This document shows, one piece after another, positions 16,977 through 24,732 of a stretch of 64,000 bases of DNA. Made by a program: the position numbers and the translations under genes. The DNA is from Tsuneonella dongtanensis (GTDB lineage Bacteria > Pseudomonadota > Alphaproteobacteria > Sphingomonadales > Sphingomonadaceae), in the NCBI RefSeq assembly GCF_001698205.1, contig NZ_CP016591.1, forward strand, positions 62,001-126,000, in the 5' to 3' direction. A model generated the notes under the pieces. That model was not told where the DNA came from and ran no database searches. It saw nothing but the letters and a program-made list of their open reading frames with translations. Position 1 is the first letter of the stretch; each line of letters opens with the position of its first letter.

Positions 16977-18973
16977 GCCGCCAGCGCTTTCGGCAGGCCT
17001 GCGAAGATCGCAGCGTGCGGGCTCCCGGGTCGGTAAAACACCGGAGGCTCGCCAACCGGCGCCGCCACTGTGTGCGTCCCGGGAGCGAAGTCGCGCCCCG
17101 ACCAGACGTGCCGCCACGGCGCATCGCCGGGCAGGACGACCTGCCGCGCTCTCGCGCCCTCTTCGACTACCGGTGCCACCATGAGGTCGGACCCGTAGAG
17201 ATACTGATCCCGCACCGCAAACAGGGCAGGGTCGTCCGGATATTCGAGAAACAGGGGTCGCTGGAGCGGGAGCCCGGTCTGGGCCGCTTCGTCGCTCAGC
17301 GCGCGAACGTATGGGGCGAGCGCGGCGTGCACGCGGCTCCATCGCGCGAAGCAGGCGAGAAGTTCCGGGGTGCTGTCGTACTGCAGGTTGTCGTCGGGCC
17401 GGTTGCCTTCGTGACTGCGCATGACGGGTGCGAACGCGGCCAGCTCGCACCAGCGCATGAGCAACTCCTCGGTCCGCACATTGCCGAGCAGCGAGGTGTA
17501 TCCGCCGCAGTCGGAATGGCTGTAGGCGTTTCCGACCAGCCCCGATGACAGCGCGGCGGTTATCACCGTGCCGATGCCGTCGTGGCGGGTGAAATCGACG
17601 CACTGGTCGCCCGCCCAGAGCAGGGGGCAATGCGCCTGGACGCCCGAAAACCCGGCGCGCATGAAGAAGACGGCGTCGCCGGTCTTACCGCGACTGGCCA
17701 GCGCGCGCGCGTTCACTTCCGCCCACAGCACCGGCCACCGGTTGTGCGCTTCCATCGGATCGCTGCCGTCGGCCAGCCTGAGATCGGTGGGAAGGTACTC
17801 GCCGAAGTCGGCCATCCAGCCCATGATGCCGCGGTCGAGCATTTCGCGACCGAGGACACGCTCGGCAAACCAGTCGCGCGTTTCCGCGCGGGTGAAGTCG
17901 ATCACCCCGCAATCGAACTCGCCGAAGTCGACGAGATACACCTCGTCGCTACCCTGCTGCAGGCAGAAATGCCCGCCCTCCAGCGCCTCGGCATAGAGTT
18001 CGGCGTCGTTGGACAGATACGGGTTGGCGTATGCGAGGAAGCGGATCCCGCGCCGGGCCAGCGCTTCGATCCGCGCTTCGAGATCGGGGTATCGCGCCGC
18101 ACTGCGCGCGCCGAGTTGCCAGTCCCAGAACAGGCGGCGACCAAAACTCGTCTCGCGGATGCCCGCCCAATCCTCGCACCACAGGCCGGAGATCGCGGCT
18201 CCGGCTTCGACGAAGCGCTCCAGCCGGTCGAAACTCGATGCCCCCGACTTGAGGCCGACGATCGCACCCCCGATCGCCCAGTCCGGCAAGGGAGGCTGGC
18301 GGCCGAAGCGGCCGGCAAGCTGGCCGACCAGCGCCTTGGGGCCTTCTGCGGCGAACAGTTCGAAACGGGCCATGCTCGACCACACCTCGACCGCGTGCGC
18401 GACCGGATCGGTGAAATCGAGCACGCTGTAGCAACTCGCGTCGAGGTGCACCGCGATCCAGCGCGACGTGAGGAACGTCGGTTGCGGATAGTTGGTGTGA
18501 TAGTAGTCGCCGCCGGCCATCCCGGCCTCGTCCATCGCACGGGTCAGCGCGGTCGACTTGTCGCGGCCCACCCCGGGCTCGCTGGTCCACATCGGAAACC
18601 GACGTCCGCTCAGCGCCAGGTAGCTCATCTGCTCGCCGCCGCCCCAAACGGTCTCACCCGGCTCTGCGTGAAAGCGAATGTAGATGCGATCGAACGCGGG
18701 ATCGTCGCAGCTGACGGTCAGCCCACCGTCCGACCAGTCGAGGCGAGCCCCGTCGAAACGGACGCCGGTCGGGGTCGCGCTCCACTCACCCAGATCGCGA
18801 CGGTCTCGCGGCGCATCGTCGATCCTGAAGTTGCCGCGAACCATCTCGATGTCCGGCGTTCCCCGGGCGATGGCCAGCGCAGGACAATCCGGGGCATGGC
18901 GCAACACGACCCGGCCGCCGAGAAGCAACTCGAATCCGCCATCGCGCGCCCTGAATTCGACCGTTTGCGCCAT
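16973..18973 (-). CDS. smoI: Sulfoquinovosidase (GH31), KERWY subtype
   Basis: The 666-residue enzyme aligns by eye along its whole length with E. coli YihQ: GGGEQMSYL, WTSEPGVGR, GGDYYHTNYPQPTF, RQPPLPDW, GWMADFGEYLPTD, SHEGNRP and PVFYRPGSP. The GH31 nucleophile is Asp389 (MADFGEY) and the acid/base Asp456 (WAGDQ). All five sulfonate-recognition positions known from YihQ (Q-Q-R-W-Y) and the Agrobacterium enzyme (K-E-R-W-Y) are present as Lys242 (GLKSG), Glu267 (WCEDW), Arg280 and Trp283 (GRRLFW) and Tyr492 (GGYTSL). It should release sulfoquinovose from sulfoquinovosyl glycerol or sulfolipid. No signal peptide is seen, so it is cytoplasmic. The ATG at 18973 follows GGGGGAGA; an in-frame start 66 nt upstream adds a non-family N-terminus. 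Confidence 0.93.
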   Translation of the reverse strand: MAQTVEFRARDGGFELLLGGRVVLRHAPDCPALAIARGTPDIEMVRGNFRIDDAPRDRRDLGEWSATPTGVRFDGARLDWSDGGLTVSCDDPAFDRIYIRFHAEPGETVWGGGEQMSYLALSGRRFPMWTSEPGVGRDKSTALTRAMDEAGMAGGDYYHTNYPQPTFLTSRWIAVHLDASCYSVLDFTDPVAHAVEVWSSMARFELFAAEGPKALVGQLAGRFGRQPPLPDWAIGGAIVGLKSGASSFDRLERFVEAGAAISGLWCEDWAGIRETSFGRRLFWDWQLGARSAARYPDLEARIEALARRGIRFLAYANPYLSNDAELYAEALEGGHFCLQQGSDEVYLVDFGEFDCGVIDFTRAETRDWFAERVLGREMLDRGIMGWMADFGEYLPTDLRLADGSDPMEAHNRWPVLWAEVNARALASRGKTGDAVFFMRAGFSGVQAHCPLLWAGDQCVDFTRHDGIGTVITAALSSGLVGNAYSHSDCGGYTSLLGNVRTEELLMRWCELAAFAPVMRSHEGNRPDDNLQYDSTPELLACFARWSRVHAALAPYVRALSDEAAQTGLPLQRPLFLEYPDDPALFAVRDQYLYGSDLMVAPVVEEGARARQVVLPGDAPWRHVWSGRDFAPGTHTVAAPVGEPPVFYRPGSPHAAIFAGLPKALAA

Positions 18974-19042
18974 TTCTCCCCCGGTTGCGTCCGCATAAAG
19001 GCCTGAAAAGCCGACTGCGCCGCCTGTCCCATATGACACCGC

Positions 19043-19091
19043 TTGACATACCGGGTCAATGCGCGCATTTCAAGGGCAACGAAAGTTCGTT
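19043..19091. promoter_or_regulatory. Divergent control region with three palindromes, candidate LacI operators
   Basis: Between the sulfoquinovosidase gene and the divergent receptor gene lie TTGAC-N7-GTCAA (19043-19059), the perfect 12-mer AATGCGCGCATT with central CG (19058-19069) and AACGAA-AG-TTCGTT (19078-19091). TTGACA at 19043-19048 could be the -35 box for the receptor; the 12-mer would then cover its weak -10. Central-CG palindromes are typical LacI-family sites, so the 12-mer is the best candidate. Assignment to the operon's own LacI protein is inference. Confidence 0.5.
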
Positions 19092-19109
19092 TCGCAGGGA
19101 GAGATTTTC

Positions 19110-21446
19110 ATGATCCGTATGGGTTTCCGTTCGCGCGCGCTCGCGCTGTCGGGCAGCATGATCGCGCTTGTCGCGGCGAATCCGGCGCTCGCGCAAGATG
19201 CTTCCGATGCCACCGACGAGGGTGGGATCGAGGAGATCATCGTAACCGCGAACAAGGTCGCCGAGAACGTCCAGGACGTTCCCATCGCAATCACCGCGCT
19301 GACGTCTGATCGTCTCGAGACCGCCGGGACAACCAGCCTCGAAGGCATCACCCAGCTCGTTCCGTCGGTCACGTTCCGCAAGGGCACGACGAGCGCCAAC
19401 AGCGCCATCGTGATGCGCGGGGTCGGCACGATCACCTTCTCGATCGCCGCCGAGCCGAGCGTGTCGACCGTCGTCGACGGCATCGTCCTCAGCCGTTCGG
19501 GACAAGCGTTCATGGATCTCGTCGATGCCGAGCGGCTCGAAGTGCTGCGCGGCCCGCAGGGCACCCTGTTCGGCAAGAACGCCAGCGCCGGCCTCGTCAA
19601 CATCGTCTCGAAGGGTGGTACGGACAGCCTCGAGGCAGAGGCGCGCGCCGAGTACTTCGAAGGGGACGAGTATCGCCTGCGCGGGTCGCTTTCGGGTCCG
19701 CTCGGCACTGACCTGAGCGCGCGCGTGACCGGGTTCTACGGCAGTTACGATGGCAACATCACCAACGTGTTCGGCGGCCAGAACAACCAGGTCAACGGAT
19801 ATGAGCACTACGGCGCCCGCGGCATCCTCGACTATAACGGACCAAGTGCGCGGGTGCGCTTCATCGCTGACCTGTTTCGCGCCAACGACGATTGCTGCGC
19901 CGACGTGACGACCGTCAGCCGCGGCGCAGTCCTCGATGCCGAGCTGGGCCTGCCCGGCGGTGTCGCGCACGGCCTCGACCAGCGCTTCGTGAACCACAAC
20001 CTGGTCACGCAGACGCGCGACCGGCAATGGAGCCTCACCCTGTCGGGTGACCTTGACTTGAGCGATACGCATACGCTGAGCGTCGTCGGCGGATATCGCA
20101 ACTGGCGGAATACCGAGTTGCGCGAAGGCGATTTCCTGCCGCGCGCGATCGTGGGTACGGCCGAGCTCCACGATGAAGGTCTCGTGACAACCGAACAGCT
20201 GTCAGTCGAAGCGCGGATCGCATCGGACAGCGCTCTGCCGTTTTTCTACCAGGTCGGCGCCTTTGCCTGGCATTCGGACAACACTCAGATATTCACTCGC
20301 AGGGACATCACTTGCAGCACGTCGACGTTGCCCTTGGCGCCGAGCGGCGCCCGGCCTTGCAACGTAGCCGATACGGTCAATACGCTGTTCCCCACCGCCA
20401 CCTCGAACAGCGACGTCAGTTCGTCCAACTTCGCCGTGTTCGGCCAGGGGACCTTCCGCCTCTCGGACCTGATCGCGATCACCGGGGGCTTGCGCTACAC
20501 CTGGGACGACCTGTCGTATGTCCACGTCCGCGCGCCGGGCGTGAACGCGACCAACGGAGCTCCCGCAACGGGTCCGGGCATTTCGGGCAATCCCGCGGGC
20601 GGAACGATTGCTTCGGGCGGCAACGGTACGAACATCTCGCGCGGAAGCAGCACCAACGGCAACCTTTCGGGCAAGGCCGTCCTGCAGATCACCCCTTCGG
20701 ACGACGTGATGCTCTACGGCAGCTACACGCGCGGCTACAAGGGACCGGCGTTCAACGTCTTCTTCAACCACACCGCACCGACCAACGCGATCCCGATCGA
20801 CGAGGAAACGTCGGACGCGTTCGAAATCGGTGCCAAGACGCAGTTCCTCGACAACCGCGTCCAGCTCAACGTCGCGGCCTTCTCGGTCGAGTACGACGGG
20901 TTCCAGGCCAATAACTTCGTCACTCTCAACGGTGCGGTCGTAACGAACCTCACCAACGCCGGCACGGTGAAGTCGCAGGGCTTCGAAGTCGACATGCTCG
21001 CGGTTCCGGTGGACGGTCTTACCCTGCGCGCCAGCGCGGCCTATGCCGATGCCTTCGTGAAGCGGTTCAACCCGAATCCGCAGACCAACGCGCCCGACGC
21101 GCGCAACGGCACCCAGCTCCCGCTGGCGCCCAAGTTCGTCTACACGCTGGGCGCCGGCTATGAGGGCGATCTCGGCGGGATGAAGCTCTACCTCGACACC
21201 GATTTCCGCCACGTCAGCAGGCAGTTTTCCGACCTTGGCGAGAGCGGCCCGATCGACCCCTACGGAATCTGGAATGCCTCGGTCGGCTTCTCCGATGCCG
21301 ACGACCGTTATCGCCTGACGTTCCACGCCCGGAACATCACCGACGAGAGCTATGCGCTGCTCAACGTCAGCAACGGCCAGCGCCTGCAAATCCCGCGCGA
21401 TGCGGACCGGTACTTCGGCGTGAGCCTACGCGCGCGCATCCGGTAA
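19110..21446 (+). CDS. TonB-dependent receptor, candidate outer-membrane importer of sulfoquinovosides
   Basis: The 778-residue receptor has a signal peptide ending near residue 29 (AANPALAQD), the TonB box EEIIVTANK, a plug with RGPQGTLFGKNASAGLVNIVS, and a beta-barrel with late KSQGFEVDM and NITDESYALLN motifs. It ends RARIR rather than in the usual aromatic residue. The ATG at 19110 has GGGAGA 9 nt upstream and opens into the signal peptide; an earlier in-frame ATG (19059) lacks both. It is divergent from the sulfoquinovosidase operon across 136 bp carrying palindromes, which suggests shared LacI control and uptake of sulfoquinovose or its glyceride. The substrate is inferred from position only. 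Confidence 0.87.
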   Translation: MIRMGFRSRALALSGSMIALVAANPALAQDASDATDEGGIEEIIVTANKVAENVQDVPIAITALTSDRLETAGTTSLEGITQLVPSVTFRKGTTSANSAIVMRGVGTITFSIAAEPSVSTVVDGIVLSRSGQAFMDLVDAERLEVLRGPQGTLFGKNASAGLVNIVSKGGTDSLEAEARAEYFEGDEYRLRGSLSGPLGTDLSARVTGFYGSYDGNITNVFGGQNNQVNGYEHYGARGILDYNGPSARVRFIADLFRANDDCCADVTTVSRGAVLDAELGLPGGVAHGLDQRFVNHNLVTQTRDRQWSLTLSGDLDLSDTHTLSVVGGYRNWRNTELREGDFLPRAIVGTAELHDEGLVTTEQLSVEARIASDSALPFFYQVGAFAWHSDNTQIFTRRDITCSTSTLPLAPSGARPCNVADTVNTLFPTATSNSDVSSSNFAVFGQGTFRLSDLIAITGGLRYTWDDLSYVHVRAPGVNATNGAPATGPGISGNPAGGTIASGGNGTNISRGSSTNGNLSGKAVLQITPSDDVMLYGSYTRGYKGPAFNVFFNHTAPTNAIPIDEETSDAFEIGAKTQFLDNRVQLNVAAFSVEYDGFQANNFVTLNGAVVTNLTNAGTVKSQGFEVDMLAVPVDGLTLRASAAYADAFVKRFNPNPQTNAPDARNGTQLPLAPKFVYTLGAGYEGDLGGMKLYLDTDFRHVSRQFSDLGESGPIDPYGIWNASVGFSDADDRYRLTFHARNITDESYALLNVSNGQRLQIPRDADRYFGVSLRARIR

Positions 21447-21478
21447 TCGGACAAGCCCGTCGGGTCGGGCACAGCAGC

Positions 21479-21513
21479 GGCCGCGGAAGGAGACTTCCGC
21501 GGCCGTTTCCTTT
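21479..21513 (+). terminator. Intrinsic terminator of the receptor gene
   Basis: A perfect 11-bp GC-rich stem (21479-21489 with 21494-21504) with a GAGA tetraloop is followed by a T-rich tract at 21505-21513, 32 bp after the receptor stop. Confidence 0.85.
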
Positions 21514-21557
21514 GGCCGGCACACTGCTAGGATCGCCGGCACCGATATGGGTGGCCG

Positions 21558-22178
21558 ATGATCGATACTCCGCTGCTTCTCGCCTTCATCGCGGCCGCCG
21601 CGCTTCTGGCGATCACGCCCGGGGTCGATACGGCGATCGTCCTGAGGGCGGCGGCTGTGGACGGAAAGCGTTCGGCACTGCTGGCAGCGCTCGGCATCGG
21701 CACCGGCTGCCTTGCATGGGCTCTGGCGGTCTCGCTCGGCCTTGGCCCTCTGCTGGCTGCTTCGGAAATGGCCTACACCGCGCTCAAATTGGCGGGCGCC
21801 ACGTACCTCGTGTGGCTGGGAGCACGGATGCTCATGCAGCCGCGCGGCGCGTTCGCGCCGGACGTCAACGTCGGAACCGGCCGGGGAGCCTTCGCGCGCG
21901 GCCTCTTCACCAACCTCCTCAATCCCAAGGTCGGGGGATTCTACGTCAGCTTCTTGCCGCAGTTCGTGCCGGCAGGCGCGGACCTGGCCAGTTCTTCTCT
22001 GATCCTCGCCTGCATTCACATCGCGTTGTCGCTGGCGTGGTTCGGCGCGATCATCGCAGCGACGGGGCAGATCGGGCGCCTGCTCCGGCGCCCCGGCGCG
22101 GTCGGATGGCTCGACCGCGCGACCGGTGTGGTGCTGGTCGGCTTCGGCCTTCGCCTCGCGCTGTCGACGCGGTCCTGA
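21558..22178 (+). CDS. LysE-family translocator
   Basis: The 206-residue inner-membrane exporter of the LysE/RhtB family has about six hydrophobic segments. The N-terminal family motif is LLAITPGVDTAIVLRAAAVDGKRSALLAALGIGTG, and NLLNPKVGGFYVSFLPQF in the middle is diagnostic. Members export amino acids and related small metabolites; the substrate cannot be assigned. It stands alone after the receptor's terminator and its stop lies 3 bp from the convergent MFS stop. A role in the neighbouring sulfoquinovose locus, such as export of a by-product, is possible but not supported by family knowledge. Confidence 0.87.
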   Translation: MIDTPLLLAFIAAAALLAITPGVDTAIVLRAAAVDGKRSALLAALGIGTGCLAWALAVSLGLGPLLAASEMAYTALKLAGATYLVWLGARMLMQPRGAFAPDVNVGTGRGAFARGLFTNLLNPKVGGFYVSFLPQFVPAGADLASSSLILACIHIALSLAWFGAIIAATGQIGRLLRRPGAVGWLDRATGVVLVGFGLRLALSTRS

Positions 22179-22181
22179 GGG

Positions 22182-23453
22182 CTACTCGCCCTCGTCCTCA
22201 GCAACGATCCGCGGCACGAGGAAGTGCACCCAGGCAAGCGCCGTGAGATAGGCCAGCGCAGCGGCCCAGAACAGCGGGGCATAGCCGACGCCCGAGGTGA
22301 GCAGCGCGCCGGTCGCTTCCTGGATGCCGAAACCCGCGACGTTGCCGGCGATGGCACCGATCGCCATCACGGTGGCGACGCGGCGCGCGGGCACCGCATC
22401 GGCCGCGAAGCCGAAGATGTTCGTCGAGAAACCTTGGTGCGCGAAGAGACCGAGGCCGATGATCGCCGCCGCGGTCCAGGCGCTGTCGACCGTCAGCGCC
22501 AGCGGGATCGGCAGCACCGCGAGGCCATAGAGGAACATACCGGTCTTGCGCGCAGCGTTGACCGAGCGCCCCTTGCCGAGCAGCACGCCGAACAGCTTGC
22601 CCGCCGTCAGCGCGCCGACGGCCGCCATCGTGAACGCGAGCGCGGTCGGCCCGACGAGTTCGGACTGCGAGAGGTTGAACACCTTGTGGAACAGGTCGGG
22701 CAGCCAGAAGGTGAAGAACCACCAGAACATGTCGGTAATCGCCTTGGCGCCGGCGATCGCCCAGGTCTTGCGGTCGGACAGCGCCTCTCCGTAGGACGAG
22801 CGCACGGGTGCGCCCTCGACCGCCGCGGCACGCGGCAACGGCTTCAGCCGGCGCGTCCCCATGATCCAGAAGGCGAGCCAGACGAACCCCAGCAGGCCGG
22901 TAACGATGAAGGCCGCCTTCCACCCGAACACGACCGCGAAGGGCACGACAGTCAGCGGGGCAAGGATGTTGCCGATGTTGGGTGCGGTATTGACGATCCC
23001 CATGCCCATCGTGCGCTGACGGATCGGCAGGTATTCTGCCGCCGCCTTCACCGCCGCGGGCGTATTCACCGCCTCGAAAGCGACCAGCGCAACCCGCGCG
23101 GTGACGAACTGGGTCACCGTCGCCGCGACCGCGTGCGCCATGCCCGCAACCGACCACATCGCAACCGCGGCACCGTAGGCCAGCTTCACGCCGAAGCGGT
23201 CGATGATCCAGCCGACGAACAGCAGCGCCGCGGCGGCGGCAAGCTGGCTGGCGGACGCGAAGTGTGCGAATTCCGCATCGCCCCACCCGTACTCGGCAGA
23301 AATCGTCGGCTTCAGCAGCGAGAGGACCTGCCGGTCGACGTAATTGATGATCGTGCCAAAGAAGAGCAGCGCGATCAGCCAGTTGCGCGTGCGGGCCAGA
23401 GCCCGGTCTTCGGCAGCCTGATCTGCCGTGCTCGCGCTAACCCCGTCGGTCAT
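22182..23453 (-). CDS. MFS transporter, anion:cation symporter (ACS/ExuT-like)
   Basis: The 423-residue inner-membrane permease has 12 predicted helices. The N-terminal ACS signature is NYVDRQVLSLLKP. RVALVAFEAVNTPAAVKAAAEYLP with the following RQRTMGMGIVNTAPNIG matches hexuronate/galactonate-type transporters for anionic sugars. That suits sulfoquinovose, an anionic hexose derivative, so it is the best inner-membrane importer candidate for the locus. I used the ATG at 23453, which has GGGAG 8 nt upstream; a GTG three codons earlier is the alternative. It is divergent from the YeiH-type exporter gene across 78 bp, suggesting shared control. Confidence 0.87.
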   Translation of the reverse strand: MTDGVSASTADQAAEDRALARTRNWLIALLFFGTIINYVDRQVLSLLKPTISAEYGWGDAEFAHFASASQLAAAAALLFVGWIIDRFGVKLAYGAAVAMWSVAGMAHAVAATVTQFVTARVALVAFEAVNTPAAVKAAAEYLPIRQRTMGMGIVNTAPNIGNILAPLTVVPFAVVFGWKAAFIVTGLLGFVWLAFWIMGTRRLKPLPRAAAVEGAPVRSSYGEALSDRKTWAIAGAKAITDMFWWFFTFWLPDLFHKVFNLSQSELVGPTALAFTMAAVGALTAGKLFGVLLGKGRSVNAARKTGMFLYGLAVLPIPLALTVDSAWTAAAIIGLGLFAHQGFSTNIFGFAADAVPARRVATVMAIGAIAGNVAGFGIQEATGALLTSGVGYAPLFWAAALAYLTALAWVHFLVPRIVAEDEGE

Positions 23454-23531
23454 CCCCGCCACTCCCTTGCGCGCCCTTGCGGCGCGTCACGCTTGCACGA
23501 TACCCATTCGCGCGCGTAAGGGAAGGATAAT

Positions 23532-24653
23532 ATGACACCGTCGGACAATGGCGCCGCTAAGGGGCGGATCGACTGGGACGCGCTGCCCTATGGCGGCGAC
23601 CTGTTCGGCGAGATCTACCTGGCCGAAACGGCGCCGGCTCCGGTCGATGCGAAGCCGCCGCGCAAGCCCCTCTCCCGCTTTCTGCCCGGGCTCGCGGTGG
23701 TCGGTGTCGCCGCGGGAACGGCGGCGTGGCTGGCCGAGCATTACGGTTTCCCGATCATCCTCCTCGGCCTTCTCATCGGCCTCGCGCTCAACTTCGTCGC
23801 GCGCGAAGAGACGACGCATCCGGGACTCGACCTCGCAAGCCGAACCTGCCTGCGCTGGGGCATCGTTGCGCTGGGGTTCCAGGTCACGCTGGCGCAAGTG
23901 CTCGACCTCGGACCATGGCCCTTCGCTGCGCTCATCGCCATCATGCTGGTCGCCTTCTTCGCCGGGGTCGGCGGGGCGGCGGTATCGGGGCAGTCCCGCT
24001 ATGCTGGGATCCTTGCGGGCGGTGCGACCGCGATCTGCGGCGCGAGCGCGGCGCTGGCGCTGTATGGAATCATCGGGCGCGACCGTTTGAGCCAGGCGCA
24101 ATTCGCGCTGACGCTCGTGGGGGTCAGCCTCGCGAGCGCGCTGGCGATGTCGCTCTACCCGGCGATCGCGGGCGAGATGGGTCTCACCGACAGTCAGGCC
24201 GGGTTCCTGATCGGCGCCTCGATCCACGACGTCGCGCAGGCGATCGGCGGCGGCTTTACCTATTCGGACGCGGCGGGGTCCGAAGCGACGATCATCAAGC
24301 TTTCGCGGGTGGCCCTGCTCGGGCCGGCGATGATCCTGGTCGCGCTGTGGATCGGCAATTCGGCCGTGGATGCCCGCCAGCCGATCTGGCGCCGGGTTAC
24401 GCTGCCATGGTTCATCGTCGGCTTCGTGGCGCTGATGGCGGTGAACAGCACGGGCGTCGTGCCCCCCGCGGTTCAGGCAACCTTGATGACAGCATCCAAG
24501 ACGCTGCTGCTGTTCGCGGTCATCGCAACCGCGATGCGGTCCGACATGGCGCTCATCATGCGGCTCGGCTGGCGCGCCGCGACTCCCGTCGTGTGCGCCA
24601 CTCTGGCCAGCTTCCTCGCCGCGGTTGCCGCCCTCTGGCTGGGTGCCGCCTGA
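23532..24653 (+). CDS. YeiH-family putative sulfate/sulfite exporter (PSE family)
   Basis: The 373-residue protein has a hydrophilic N-terminus of about 45 residues and about ten membrane helices. Family features include GLLIGLALNF, the glycine-rich GVGGAAVSGQSRYAGILAGGATAICGASAALAL segment, and GFLIGASIHDVAQAIGGGF followed by KLSRVALLGP. The family (UPF0324/COG2855) is classed as putative sulfate exporters, and members occur beside sulfonate-degrading enzymes. Export of the sulfite or sulfate freed by the monooxygenase is the natural role here. AAGGGAAGG precedes the ATG at 23532. Transport direction and ion are family-level expectations, not shown by sequence. Confidence 0.86.
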   Translation: MTPSDNGAAKGRIDWDALPYGGDLFGEIYLAETAPAPVDAKPPRKPLSRFLPGLAVVGVAAGTAAWLAEHYGFPIILLGLLIGLALNFVAREETTHPGLDLASRTCLRWGIVALGFQVTLAQVLDLGPWPFAALIAIMLVAFFAGVGGAAVSGQSRYAGILAGGATAICGASAALALYGIIGRDRLSQAQFALTLVGVSLASALAMSLYPAIAGEMGLTDSQAGFLIGASIHDVAQAIGGGFTYSDAAGSEATIIKLSRVALLGPAMILVALWIGNSAVDARQPIWRRVTLPWFIVGFVALMAVNSTGVVPPAVQATLMTASKTLLLFAVIATAMRSDMALIMRLGWRAATPVVCATLASFLAAVAALWLGAA

Positions 24654-24668
24654 TCCCTGAAAACGTTG

Positions 24669-24704
24669 GGCCGGCCGCCTTCCGCGAGGAAGACGACCGG
24701 CCCT
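24669..24704 (-). terminator. Hairpin between the YeiH-type gene and the convergent receptor gene
   Basis: The arms GGGCCGG (24669-24675) and CCGGCCC (24698-24704) enclose an inner CTTCC/GGAAG stem. On the minus strand TTTT follows closely (CCAACGTTTTC), so it should terminate the receptor transcript; it may also act on the plus strand. Confidence 0.6.
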
Positions 24705-24732
24705 GCGCCCCCGAGTGGCCCCCCGGCGTGAA

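Noticed and set aside
15963-17630. Longer starts for the LacI, reductase and monooxygenase genes
   Set aside because: The extensions lie inside the upstream genes, are Arg-rich and unlike the families; the ATGA overlaps define starts that match family N-termini.
16973-18973. Ordinary alpha-glucosidase or xylosidase for the GH31 gene
   Set aside because: The full-length resemblance to YihQ and the five sulfonate-binding residues favour sulfoquinovosidase over generic GH31 enzymes.
22224-23519. A 431-codon plus-strand frame opposite the MFS permease gene
   Set aside because: Its translation is an Arg/His/Gly-rich low-complexity string without motifs, while the opposite strand gives a clear 12-helix permease.
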